64,000 bases of DNA from Letharia columbiana (taxonomy: Eukaryota > Ascomycota > Lecanoromycetes > Lecanorales > Parmeliaceae). Below the pieces are notes generated by a model. The model did no database searches and had not been told where the DNA came from. It saw only the letters and a list, made by a program, of their open reading frames with translations. Position 1 is the first letter of the stretch. The number at the start of each line of letters is the position of its first letter. Shown here one piece after another: positions 34,052-45,313 of this stretch. Both the position numbers and the translations under genes were made by a program. The DNA is taken from the NCBI RefSeq assembly GCF_014066305.1, contig NW_023501064.1, positions 593,001-657,000 of the forward strand, read 5' to 3'.

Positions 34052-35735
34052 TTAGTCGACGCCAGCGTACAAGTCCACAACGATATTGATTGCCGCAACC
34101 AGGATCTCGGCCGCGATGAGGACGATGACTGAACCTCGGATTTAGCACCGTACACTTGTATCAAAGCCCAGCTCCAAAAGCCAAACAAAAGACTGGGCGG
34201 AATTGTGACTTACCGATCCATTCCAAATACTCCCCATGCTTCGTCCCTACCTGATCCTTCAACACGGCAAGCAAATCCCCAATAACGCTCAACCTCTCCG
34301 TTAACAATCCCACCCTCTGGTCCATTTCTAGGTAACTCCTCACTGCCGCATACACGGGTTCTAAACTTGGTTCCGCCCACATGAGCTCCGGACTGTCGAG
34401 TACGGAACCTTGGAGATGTATGTTGATGCGTAATATGAAAAGTTGTCCGATTTGTTGATGGATCTGCCGGCGGGAGAGAGATATGGAGCCGGTCAAGGCA
34501 ATCTCGGCGGGTAGGGGAGAGGTCATGGTGATGGTAGTTGTTAATAGGTCTTCGAACAGAGAGGTTTTGACGCTTTGGGCTAATGCGTGGGAGATGGCGA
34601 TTTTGATCATGTAGTTCTTCTTCTCTCGGAGGGATATAAAATCGTTGTAAATTCGAGCCTGGTATTCACGGGTATAATAGAAATTGAAATTCTCTGTCTG
34701 CACATCGTCCTCGCTAAGTTTCTCGGCTTCGAATTTTGAGATTTCCTTTAGGAAACGCTGTTCTTGTTGTAATGTCATGCCCCAGATCACCACGGTGCCG
34801 TATTCGAAAAGGAACACTTCCGGCGTGTGAACTTTGGTGTCAAAGTCCTGAGTTGAAACGGCGGGAGGAGAAGACTGATCCATTTCGAGAGCAGTATGGT
34901 TGGGAATCGAAGATTCGCCGTTCTCGAGCGTGGTATCGCCGGCGGAGGTGGAGAGATCGATGAGGTCTTCCCGGCGGGTGTGGGCGTTTTCATCGACTTC
35001 GAGGGCGGAGTCGGAGTACCTGCGCTCTCGATTTTGGGGGAGCTCGTGCTCATCGAGGTCGGGGCTGTCTGTGTCACTGGCGTTGGAGGGTCTGCTCTTG
35101 CCTTTGGGGCGACCGTAACTGAAAGGGGAATATATGCATTCGTCGAACAGTTTCGGGTTGGCGCCCCGTGTCCGACCCTTGGCTTTGAGGTATTTCATGA
35201 GGCCGTCTAGTCGGTACGAACTCGCTGTGCAGTAGGCCGTGACCCGAGGGAGCTTGTCTCTGTCTGCTTTCCCCAGCCTCGCTGCATCTCTTCTTGCGGT
35301 TGGGTCTTTTATCCTCGTAAATTGCGAATAGACATCCCTTCCACTTTCTTCGTCCGGTCCATCCTCTCCAGGATCTGGATTCGGTAAGAGTTTTAGCTTC
35401 TGCGCATTCTTTGTCGTCCTCTGAGGTCCGATTTTGGAAGCTGGAGGTAGCATGGGCGGCTGAGAAAGCGGAGAGCCATGACTGTTCCTCCTTCGGAGCT
35501 TGCTGTTCAGTGCTGAGAGCTTTGGCGGGCCGGCAGACGAATGTCCAATAGCAGGGAAACTCGGAGAGGATTGAGGAGCTGGACGCAGAGGTGAGGTAGA
35601 GTCTGTAGGACTGTTTGGGTCATTGATGGTGGTGTGTGGACTAAAGGTGACGGTTCTTTGTGGTTTGGGAGAAGTGGAGCTCGAGGGAGTTGGCGGTGGT
35701 AGGAGCGGTGATGTTTCTGTAGAAGTGGAAGCCAT
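34052..35735 (-). CDS. RMD1/RMD8 family (DUF155) membrane protein
   Basis: Exons 35735-34214 and 34134-34052 encode 534 residues. A disordered Ser/Pro-rich N-terminus of about 160 residues is followed by RVTAYCTASSYRLDGLMKYLK, FEYGTVVIWGMT, a run ending FNFYYTREYQARIYNDFISL and SHALAQSVKTSLFE. This series is typical of DUF155 proteins (yeast Rmd1, Rmd8). The only clear membrane helix is made by the small last exon (SVIVLIAAEILVAAINIVV) and lies at the very C-terminus, so the unspliced frame would lose it. Family members are linked to sporulation or vacuolar and mitochondrial membranes; the function is poorly defined. Rmd8 is the more likely match because of the long disordered N-terminus. Confidence 0.85.
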
Positions 35736-36260
35736 TGCAGGTATGAGGCAGATGTTCTTGATGCAGTTTACATGTAGAGTATCAGGGATCCGGAATCGTG
35801 AGTCTTGACATGTGATGACAAGTGTGTTGTTGTTGTTGTTCTAGTTGTTGTATCATGGCGAATAGGTGAATTACCTTATATTTGGCAAAAAGGCAATGAA
35901 ATTATCCCTGCACTCTCCTACTTTAAAGACAAGCGTGGCCCTGAGACTAATCCTTATTGGGTCCTTCGTTCCCAAGTTTTCCAGTACTCTGTCGACTTTC
36001 ACACATTGGAATTTCGGATTATTTGTTGTTAGGAAGAACAATGTATCTATGTTCATAGCTAGTCTCAGTACTCCTCACTCCACGCTTATTCCGACAAATC
36101 GTGCATTCGAACAGCCTCCCATCCCTGGAGCTACCCTGAAAGGCCACTGATGACGCTCGTAGCTAGATCATAACGATGCCGAGTACTCTACAATGTATTG
36201 GAGCAACCATGGCTTGACCGCGTAGATGAGGTTGCTGATAGAGCCAAAGCACGACGTCCA
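35736..36260. other. Intergenic with a short GTT microsatellite
   Basis: 525 bp upstream of the RMD gene and downstream of Utp16. A (GTT)n run lies at about 35824-35840. No gene seen. Confidence 0.5.
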
Positions 36261-37716
36261 TCATGTTCTTCGTACAAAACCACCACTGGGCTTCCGGCGC
36301 GGGACTGCAAGCTCGCCTTTGAAACCCCGTCGACCATTGAGCCAGGATTCCCGGAGGGCTTTGCTGGCCTGGGAAGACTTGGGAGGGAGAATGGAGCGGC
36401 TATCTGGTAGGACACGAATGGTGACGTTGCCGCGCTTGATGTCTGTGGGCGGTTTTGGTTCGAGATCAAGGAATTTTCGCTTTTGGCTGATGGCGAGCTT
36501 GCCATTCAACGATGGAGGTATTGGAGCGTAGACGACTGGTTTTGCTGCAAGGATTTCTTCTGGAAGCAGTAGCGGTAGTGGGGTCTTTCCAGAAGATTTC
36601 GGCTTTGCCTGGGGTATTTGGCCTTCGCCATTGATGTTTTGTGGCAACTCACCCAAAGACTCGGGCTTTTCGAACGACGTCTGACCATCCTCTTTGCTGA
36701 CTTCAGCCAAAGACCTCTTCATCCCCCGAACTTTACTTGACGGCTGGTCTTTGGATCGAAAATCCTTTGCTGACTTCGCTTGTAGCCTCAGCCTCTGGTC
36801 ATGCTCTCTGCGTTTGAGCTTCTTATCTGCTTCTTGCCTATTTACAATTAGCTTTCTTCCATCTACTACTACATAGACATAGTCTCGAGAGAATGTACCT
36901 TGCAGCAACCTTAGCCGCGCCCAGTGCCGATGTGCGTGCCTTATCAAAGCCAGCTGATGCCGTGACTGTCTCCGGCGCCTCGTCTTCGCTTTCGCCTTCA
37001 TCCTCTGGTAGGTCTCCCTGAATCCCTTCTTGTTCTTCGATGCCGGTTGAAGGAACCGTCCCCAGTACGTCGATATCGTCGCTGCGGAACCTTTTGTGGG
37101 TGGCCTCAGCAGCTGTGGAGGATGTTTTTGGCTTCTTTCCAAGGTTGTTTATGTCCGTTCCATTCCTGTCCACACCAGCAATTTCGTCCGAAGCTTTTGC
37201 TCTCTTCTTCTCTATTTTGCCCTTTCTCGGTCTCGTTGCGCTACCAGAGTATGGGTTCACCTGGTCGTGTGTCTCCGACATCTCGTCATTTAGTCTCGGT
37301 GCATCATTGGGCTTTTCGATAGCCACCTCTACGGCTTTTTCCTCCTTGCCGTGATCGATGGTCTGTTGAGTAGTAATTCCGGGCGTCTGTGGAGAATTCG
37401 GACGGCTACCCTGCGTTGAAGACTCCAGACTTGACTCGTTGAGATCCGTTGCGTGGGCCACGTCGCCAATTGCAGATTTTGCAGAAGCCCTTCTGCGGGG
37501 CCTGCCTGGCTTGCTAGCGCTGGAGGAAGATGCTGCGTTGACAATCGAATTCGCTGAACTACGCCTCCTCTTCGCCACGGCCTGCGCTGGGCATTCTTCC
37601 TCGTCTTTACCACAATTTCTCTTTTTTTCGTGCACTACAACCTGCGGGTACAGTAATTTCGAGGGTTGTGAAGCACCACTAGCCGGCGTGTTGTCTTGAC
37701 TTCTTGTAGACACCAT
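36261..37716 (-). CDS. utp16: Utp16-like U3 snoRNP (small-subunit processome) protein
   Basis: Exons 37716-36899 and 36837-36261 encode 464 residues. Most of the protein is charged and disordered. The recognisable part spans the splice site: an acidic patch ESEDEAPE, then VTASAGFDKAR, then a basic helix RQEADKKLKRREHDQRLR. This acidic-then-basic arrangement is that of Utp16 (yeast Bud21), which works in 18S pre-rRNA processing in the nucleolus. I chose the start MVSTRSQ at 37716; the frame remains open to an ATG at 37845, which would add 43 less typical residues. The C-terminal half has a conserved-looking LPDSRSILPPK segment. The intron is 61 nt. Confidence 0.75.
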
Positions 37717-38960
37717 GCCTTGCTCAGCGGCTCGCCCTAGCTCAGTCTGTATCTGCTGGTCGATCTGGAAGCTAGACGCTGACTCACTAAGGGCGTTATA
37801 TGGGAAAAGGAAGGCTGCAGAAGAGTGTAAAAATCTTGAAAACATGGATTCATGGGTACAACCCTGACCGGGCTGAGGTAATTGGTGGAGTAAAGTTTCG
37901 TGTGCGTTGCCAAGATTTCAAGGCACCGAGGAAAGTCTGCCGAGAGTCTACAAAATACATCTAGGGGATGTTACTCCCCTATTTTCTCAAACGTTGACGC
38001 GCCTCATGCCGACCAGTTGATCCGACAATTTGGTAGCATGTCAGTGGAAGGCCACCCGAACGTTGCATATATGATAGGTCTGAGATAGTATCCATGTGCC
38101 GCAATCCTCCCTAGAAGTGCAAGCATATCCCCAGTTCATGCAAATATTTGCAAATATTCGGATATACACATGCCTCTTCGTCTGGGCCGAGATATTCATC
38201 TCCTGAAAGGATTGCCTGAAATTTCTTAAGCACGTTGGGTCTACGACTGCATCTTGTAGCAAGGCATGTGAAAGCCTGCTTACTTCTGTAGTATGCTACA
38301 GCTTCCATCCAGACATCGTGGCATCTGCAACTCGTGCTTACTCCCCATTCTAGAAATTCTTGCGAGTCTGACGAAATCCTGAATGGGGGCCTCACTGACG
38401 TGCTCCGTTTTTCTCACACAAGACCTCAGCATCCGCGGACCTGAGAGTCTACAGCTTATATCTACCAGTCAGAAGGCATATCCCACTTGGGTGTATAAGG
38501 GAGCACGGTTACCTGAGGCAAGGCGATCTGTTGATGACCCTAATTGGTAGATTCTTGCGCTTCCTACAGCTCGTGTAGCATCGGCTAAGGTTTTGGTCTC
38601 GTCTCATACTGCAGCATTACACCGCAGGGTAGCAGTCAAGGCAGCATGGTCGACGGAGACTGGCTTCGCAAATTCTGCCCGAAGGGTCAATGTAGAGTCT
38701 TCTATTAATGAATCAGGGGCCAGCTTTTATAGCATCACCCATCTTGCAGCTTGGGTATAAGAAGGCAGGCCTTCCCTCTGTTCTCCATCTAATCTTTAGA
38801 GCACCCTCCAGAAAGCAATCCATCATTACAGGTCAACCATCCTTACCTATCATACAAAAACTCAATCACTGTTGCCTGTTCTCCTCTCTTCAAGCCTCGA
38901 AGACAAAGTTCGGAATAAATCTTCGTTCAAAAGCCACACTACCTACACGCACCACTCATC
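37717..38960. other. Intergenic, promoter of the small secreted protein
   Basis: This 1.2-kb region has no supported gene. A TATAA box lies at 38756-38760, about 200 bp before the next ATG. An AT-rich inverted-repeat-like segment (AAATATTTGCAAATATT) lies near 38142-38160. Confidence 0.5.
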
Positions 38961-39185
38961 ATGCGTACCTTTAGCGTTCTCGCCCTGTTCACCACCCTCT
39001 TGGTTCTCGGCGCCAGTGCCAACCCTCTCGACCTCGTGGGCCGCCAACTTGCCCATGAAGAACGCTGCGGCTTCTGCGCCATCGCCGTTTCTGATGGCGC
39101 TACGTGCTCCGACAACGGCAACTGCTTGCCACAGTGTTGCACCTGCGGAGGGACTTGCTGTGCACCGGATTGGGTCGGGTGCTAG
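38961..39185 (+). CDS. Small secreted cysteine-rich protein (effector-like)
   Basis: A single exon of 74 codons. Residues 1-20 form a clear signal peptide with a hydrophobic core (VLALFTTLLVLGA) ending in a small-residue cleavage site (ASA). The mature part of about 54 residues has ten cysteines, including CGFC, QCC, CGGTCC and the final Cys. A Gly-Arg at about 28-29 could be a processing point, but there is no clear dibasic site. Size, signal and cysteine density fit fungal secreted proteins of apoplastic or antimicrobial type, and I know no named family with this exact spacing. A related frame lies at 40546-40764. Confidence 0.75.
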   Translation: MRTFSVLALFTTLLVLGASANPLDLVGRQLAHEERCGFCAIAVSDGATCSDNGNCLPQCCTCGGTCCAPDWVGC

Positions 39186-40545
39186 ATGCCCTGCGCTCGC
39201 GTTTAGACTCATCGAAAAGCCTCAGTGGTGGTTAGGACAACAGCTTCCACGTATGCATACTGGATTGTTGTCAGTGGTCATCGACCCATCCTCAGTTGTC
39301 GAGGGATTATGTAGGAGGAGATGTGACGGACTTGATTATTTGTTCTTTGTTTTGAGTCTTTCATATACATGTAGTGAGCTGTAGGGTTATCTTACGACGG
39401 TCTTTACCTTTGAACGGCGAGAATGAGGGGAGCGGGTCTTGAAATATGGTTTTTTCGAGTTTAGAAATTGTTTGCTTGTGAATTTCTGCGAACCATAGGA
39501 CGGACTACCTTTGTCCAGTGCATTACCGTTCCAAAAAAGAGACGTCATCCTTTGCAGTTGGCACTGCTTTTCAAAGTAACCCCACTTTATCATTTTGCAA
39601 TCCCCAACTATGAGAGCGACCTTGCTTCAGTCATCCCAGCACAGACGCCTCAAACGTTGACTTTTGAGCAGCAAAGAAGCGCGTGATGTTCGTATCCCTT
39701 ACCGCGGCAACAGATCGCTCACTCTGTATGTTGAATACGATCCTGCGCCTCCAAGGCTCTCAAATTAGGAATGCTTCAAAATCGCTGCTATACTGCAGTT
39801 ATCGCCAGAGAGTCTCCTGGAAATGACTGTCTTGAAATTAATACGACCTCGTCATGCCGTCCAGGTTTCCTTAGGATGGTTTATTATTTCATCCCGGCTT
39901 TAAAGCCTTCGACTTTCTAAAAGAAGCCGTAGCGGGGGTAAAGCACTGGACGGATAGAGGGTTGCAGGCTGATGGAGAGGAGATTCATCTGCAACAATGT
40001 TCTATCCATCATGGCAGGAAATACCTGATGACACTCTCAGAACCCGTGTTCGGGAAGAGACGAATCCTACGCCACAGCCCTAACGCCGGGCGCGACGACC
40101 AGTGTTTCCCCCTTTATGTGGAATGCCCAGTACTGATATAAACGAGGTCTTTGTTGCGGAGCGCCGGAGAAGGGTTTACGAACCGAGCCTTGACTATCCA
40201 CATCCACGGTATGGATAGGAACTTCTTACGACTTCCAACAGCTCGTTCCTGAACACTATGCCTGAGAGACCCATGTTCAGCATTTCGGGGTCCGTACTCA
40301 ACGCGCGTCTCCCGTCTGGGTGTTGGTGGAAACGGAGGAGTCGTAACGACGAATCAACCTCCTGAACAAGATACAAAGCCTCGAATCTGTTCCCGATTAC
40401 TCGATTGCCCAGCCAGCATCGCATCTACCCACCCGCCTTGATTCAATAACCAAGACCTCCGCTCTCAGATACACTCAACTGCAACCCTTACTCACCGAAT
40501 ACATACCACCCACCCACCCACCCAACCCAACCCAACGCAGCCACC
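39186..40545. other. Intergenic between the two cysteine-rich frames
   Basis: This 1.4-kb stretch has no supported gene. A simple CCCA/CCCAA repeat lies at about 40506-40536, directly before the second cysteine-rich frame. I found no signal-peptide exon that could splice to that frame; no ATG lies between 40275 and 40545. Confidence 0.5.
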
Positions 40546-40764
40546 GTGCGCGATCTCAACCGGTGCGGGTACCGCGAATCCTGCGGCTGGTGCGCTTACG
40601 TGATCGAATTCGAGAGCCAGACTTGCGCGAGCTATACCGGCTGCTTCAACGGCCAAGACATCTGCCACAAGTGCGGTGGGACTTGTGGCGAGGGCACTGA
40701 AGCTGCCGGGAACGAGTACGAAGGATGTCCCATCGGTAGCGGCGCCGCGACGCCGTCTTGTTGA
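40546..40764 (+). pseudogene. Cysteine-rich paralogue lacking an ATG and signal peptide
   Basis: A 72-codon frame with nine cysteines shares the pattern CG..C(G)WCA ... TC ... C ... C..CGGTC with the secreted protein at 38961-39185. It opens with GTG, preceded by GCCACC, the context expected before a start codon. There is no upstream in-frame ATG and no hydrophobic segment. The simplest reading is a duplicated gene that has lost the start and signal-peptide segment. An unseen distant first exon is possible, since an AG acceptor lies at 40538-40539. It ends at TGA 40762-40764. Confidence 0.55.
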
Positions 40765-41230
40765 GGGGAGTGAAGCCGGGTGGGATGCGGTTGAGATTTT
40801 GTTGTTTGAGGGTTTGATCTAGTTTGTATTGATAGGAATCCGGCATTTGGCCGTCGATATGGTTCGTTGCCTTCTGTCGTTGAGCCGAGACTTTCACTAT
40901 AAAGCGAGGAGCTGTTTGTCTTCGTCAAACCATCTGCGATATCTTTGGCCTACGAGAAAAAATCATTCTCGAAACGTCTCCACGTGCATTGCGTTATCTG
41001 TTGCATTGGACTTGAACAGCCTGGTAAGTCTCGTTGCGAATTCTCTCAAGGAAATGTACCTTTATCGCATGAAAGTTGTCCTGGTCTATTTCGCACGCTA
41101 TCTTCTATGGAATTGGCGCTTGAGCACCGAGAGTGAAGTGCATGATCCCCCTAATCGAGGCTGATGCTTGCGCAAGGTTGTTCACCTTAGCGGAGGACAT
41201 TCCCACCTCTAACCTTCACTTACTCAAACG
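40765..41230. other. Convergent intergenic region
   Basis: 466 bp between the cysteine-rich frame (+) and the second APH-fold gene (-). No feature seen. Confidence 0.5.
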
Positions 41231-42536
41231 CTACGCTGCCTCCGAGTCTTTGTTGCCTCCACCCCATCTCTCATGGTGCACATCTAGAATCTTAGAGTAG
41301 TAACCACGCTTGCCATCGATTGTGTAGAGTCTCATCGCGTACGCCAGATCTTGTCCCGCACGATCGCTCAACACTGCGGACAGCGTGGGCGATAGTGCTT
41401 TAGCCTGTTCGACCTGTCTGACCACATCCACGTACTCATCCATCTCTTTGAAGGTCTTCTTTAGGTTCTTCTTTAGAGGCATGCCAGCACTATCGTACCA
41501 TTCGGATGGAGACATCGGTGCTGGTGTAGGCATGAATCCCATGGCAAAATGCACCATTTCCCAGGGCCCGGTATGAGAGTATTCCCAGTCAATGACCCCA
41601 ACAACGTTGTAGTCGTCATCCACGAGAACATTCCATGAAGCAAAGTCTGAATGGATAAGCGGGAACGGGCCGTCATTTCGAAGGGGTATATTCGCGGCGA
41701 GTTTCTTCAGTCTAGAGGGGAAGGTGAGGATTGAAGCTTCGAGCTTGCTGATCTTCTCTTCAACTTCTTTGTTGTCTACTATCTTCCCTCCCGCTGCCGC
41801 ATTGCACGATACTCTTACGTCTTCCAGATGGGGGAATTTCGCTGACTCTGCCCAAGCCTCCAGGTACTCTGTGGCGGTATCGAAGGGCCCACCAAGCCCT
41901 GGGAGAGGACCTATGTCGTAAGTTCCACTGTGGAGCCGAATAATGGTCCCAATCTTGGGGAATGTCAGGGAAGACATTTCTGTCTATTTTTACTGTCAGC
42001 TTGACCTCGGAACGGTACAATAACAACCAACGCACCTGGATCCTAGCCATCTCAGCATAGAACGCTGTCCTCTGTTGTGAGGTCATTGGTTCTTCACATT
42101 CAAGACTTATCGCAGTGTTGCCAAGCAGGCATTCTATCAGCATGAAAGATGCTCCAATATCATTTTGAGGGTTGGCGATAGAGCCGAATACTGTTGGCAC
42201 AGGTATGCTTGTTCGCTCTTTCACCAGCTGTATGCAGTTGACCTCTTCTTGAAGAGCAAGAGCAGAAGCACCATTTGCTATAGCATCGCTTGATGTTATT
42301 CGAAGTCTTGCAATCCACCGCGTGCCGTTCTCAAAGTTGATAATGCGAACCAGATTGCGCCCTCCCATCGTAGTCTGTGGATCCATTGTGCAAGGCTCGT
42401 TTTTGTTAAGCTTTGAGGCATATTGGCAAAGAGCATTCCAATTGATGCTGTCATGGAAAGCATGCGTCTCCTCGGAGCGATAGAAGGGTGATATCCCCTC
42501 CCATTTGTAACCTTTGAAGTTGGCCTTGTCCGTCAT
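41231..42536 (-). CDS. APH-fold phosphotransferase/kinase-like protein, copy 2
   Basis: Exons 42536-42036 and 41983-41231 encode 417 residues. The protein begins FKGYKWEGIS, close to the FEGYKWEALS of copy 1 at 28913, and shares INWNALC, RIINF, WIARLR and the intron position (after a CAG codon, phase 0). The catalytic loop is HSDFASWN (His 278, Asp 280, Asn 285) with GVIDWE (Asp 299). It differs in lacking about 13 residues near position 20 and in carrying an Ala/Lys-rich insertion before the catalytic loop. Both copies keep all active-site residues, so both look functional. The acceptor chosen here (TAG before ACAGAAATG) gives TEMSS, matching TETSS in copy 1. Confidence 0.85.
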
Positions 42537-42979
42537 GACTGTGGTGGAAAGCTCGCCAAGCTGGAGTGAGGTACCGATGAAGTCGAAGCAGCTCGGGACG
42601 AAACCTTCTTCAGCTCAAGCTGAGAAGACCTTGTAACAACGAGTGCTTAAGCACAACCTTGAGCTTGGAGTTTGTAGAGCGTTGTCTGTCGGAATTTGAA
42701 CTTCGTTATGAGATGGTATGAACGAGAGTTTCGAAGGGGTTTGCCTCGGTGGTTTGTGTCACTGCGGGTTGCCAAGTCAACTCGCCGGTGAATAAAAGTG
42801 TGGCCTGTAATCTAGTCACCTTTGTTTGTTGTGCTAAACAAAGATTCACATGGCTCCTTGTATCGGAGCAAAGAAGGGTCATCAGCAGTTTCAAAGCAGT
42901 ACCATGAGGCTTCAGATCTGTATAATAAGCTAGAAAGATGCGAATATATGCTTGCTTTGCTCGTCATGTTCGCGATGAG
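42537..42979. other. Intergenic
   Basis: 443 bp holding the promoter of the second APH-fold gene and the 3' flank of the frameshifted gene. No gene seen. Confidence 0.5.
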
Positions 42980-43691
42980 TCAAAGTGCATGCAAATGAGT
43001 TGAGTTCTTCCGTCTTTTGCGCTCGATGGCTTGCAGGGTTAGCATGGTCCTAAGAGACAAGCCCACCTTTTCGGTTTTCCAAGAGGCAGCCGAATAACAG
43101 AAGTCCCATATTGGAGATTGCGGACTACGTTTCATGTAGCCGAAACCTCTTGGTAGCTGCTCGCCCAGACTCGAAGGCGCTTCGATGTCATGCGAATGGC
43201 TTTCCAGGTCTTCGACGCTCGTAATAGATTCCAATTGACGATACTGGGATCTAAGGACCCACAACTTGGCTCTTGTACCGACGGCGATCATTGCATAGAC
43301 GTAGTCTGACTGCGTTGACGAAAGATGGTCAATACATGCACTCTACATCTAGTCTTCGATTTCATCGGTGCGTCAGCTATAGAACCCAGGGGCTTCACTC
43401 CGCAGAACAGCAGCGTCGCAATAGAGCAAGTGGACTCTTCTAGGTATTTCACAAGAACTACTTGCTCGTCGACATCGATGCCGACCGTATAACTTCTCCG
43501 TGAAGATGTATTTTCCGAGTGTCTGGAGCCAAAATCCTCGTGATGTTGCACCGGATTTGGAGCGTTCTGGGCTTCTTGCCAAAGCTCCTGGAGGAAACGG
43601 TAGATGATCACAGACGTAGCTGGCACGAAGAATGATCCATCGTAAATCGTAATGGTTTTGCTAGCCAGTCACCGCAAGATTCCCATGTCAT
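42980..43691 (-). pseudogene. Hypothetical fungal protein with a probable frameshift
   Basis: From the ATG at 43691 the frame reads MTWESCGDWLAK and then shifts; one frame over it continues ITIYDGSFFVPATSVIIYRF to about 43400. After a likely intron (donor GTGAAG, acceptor near 43314) a third segment reads SDYVYAMIAVGTRAKLWVL and runs to TGA at 42980. The three pieces read as one protein of roughly 200 residues. The shift falls at the T run 43656-43659 on the + strand, equivalent to one missing A in the gene. I do not know the function. It could be a real inactive allele or a sequencing error in a homopolymer. Confidence 0.45.
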
Positions 43692-43770
43692 TTTACTTTC
43701 CCTACCCGGCGCTCAGAACCGCAATTTCGATGTAAGGTAGGTTCACAAACGAACTGTCTTCTTACACATT

Positions 43771-44613
43771 ATGGCCGACCCTTTCGAAGTCCGCATGCGT
43801 TTCACCTCTCAACTCCAGCACCTCAATGCCTCAGTCAACTCTTCCCAGAAAGCCGCTCACTATGCCCTCAAATACAGGGACATGGACGAGGACCTGCATT
43901 CATGCATCTTGGAGCAGCTAGAACGAGTATGTAGGTCTAGCTTTCCGTTCTGCATATACTAAGTCCCGGAGAATGCTAACAGATGGGCCGTCAGAATTCT
44001 ATGAACAACCGTGCAAATATAATGTACTTCATCGAGCACCTCTGCGACATGGCTCAGCGCGAAAACCACCTCGACTTCGTGCGCATGATGCAAAGAGATA
44101 TACTACGTGTGGTGGATGCTGTTGCACCCAGTGACGGTTCTGGAGCTGCGAACGTTAAGGTGGTGCGGAGGGTGAGTTCTGCAAGCCATTCGCTACCTAC
44201 ATCTACTGACGTTCTGTGGGACCAAGGTACTGGCAGGCCTCCAACAGAAAACCGTCCTCCTTCCCGAAACGGTCCTCGAAATCGAAGCAGGCCTTGCCGA
44301 ACGCGACGACTTGACCAAAGACACCCACTCCGCCCTCTCCCCCGTCTCGCCCAACTCGCAACATCCACCGCCATCGGAATGCCACACCACAGCACACCCT
44401 GCCAAACGCTTAGATAAGAGGCAGATCGAGCAGCGCATAGAAGAGGACCGGGAGAGGCATAAGAGGCTGAGGGAGAGCATTTGGGCGGTCGGAGAGGATG
44501 GGGATGGAGAGTTCGAGAGGCTGTGGGACGAGGCGAGTGAGATTGGGGAGGATGATTGGGGAGTGGCGGAGGAGGATTCGATGGAGAGGAGAATAGCGGG
44601 GGAAGTGGAGTGA
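43771..44613 (+). CDS. ctk3: CTD kinase subunit gamma (Ctk3)
   Basis: Exons 43771-43926, 43995-44171 and 44227-44613 encode 239 residues. The N-terminal part (MADPFEVRMRFTSQLQHLNAS ... YALKYRD ... SMNNRANIMYFIEHL) is the CID-like helical domain of Ctk3. The C-terminal part has KRLDKRQIEQRIEEDRERHKR and an acidic end with W residues. Ctk3 is part of the CTDK-I kinase that phosphorylates the RNA polymerase II tail during elongation. The first intron has two in-phase acceptors 12 nt apart; the downstream one is preferred because the CTAAC branch sequence lies only two bases from the upstream AG. Using the upstream one would add MGRQ. Confidence 0.9.
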
Positions 44614-45313
44614 GGTTGAGGGAGGGGAGGGGGTGATAAGCAGGAGTTACGGGACGATACGATTTGATATGGATGGAAATATTGGTAGAAATGCTATGGC
44701 GAAATTTCCAAGCCGGCGTTTGCTATTGTACAAAAGAGTGTGAATGCGGATTATTACTTGGTGAATGAGCTTATGACCATACAATCGCATGACAATGGTT
44801 TACCTGCAGACTTGCATTCCCAACAATAAATCATCTATTGGGTATCATGTCCATCCCTTTCCCAACGTACTGTATACAAAGCCTTCCGAGCTCCCACAAC
44901 GCATGGAGTATCCCCGAAACATGCTCAGGTCACCAAGGCAGGGCCCCCACAGACTGCCCCCATATCTCAAGCGCTTATAGCAGGGCGCCCAAGGGCTTGG
45001 GCTCCTGTCATCCGCTGGTTGGTTGGTTTGTGTACCGGAATGTTACCATCTGCCCGCCGAAAAGCCTGATACTGAAAGCTTAGGATGCTCTGATGACAGC
45101 GCCACAATTTGTCTTGGAGCTTGATGGGATGCAGCCTGCTTTCCAAGAAAATGGCTCTCGCATTGCATGGCCGCAAGTCGGCAGGATGAGGGCGGCATGT
45201 CCTGCGAGCTAAGGACTGAATGCCCTGGGCGACGCGAGCGGTTCTTCCTAGATGACCGGGTGATCCAACCCAAATGCCACCTACGGTTTGGATGGACACC
45301 GTACCTAGGGCCT
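44614..45313. other. Convergent 3' intergenic region
   Basis: 700 bp between Ctk3 (+) and the CLC gene (-). Only short overlapping frames; no supported gene. Confidence 0.5.

Noticed and set aside
40506..40536. CCCA/CCCAA repeat as telomere-like sequence
   Set aside because: Units are irregular and do not match the TTAGGG/CCCTAA telomere; a simple repeat.
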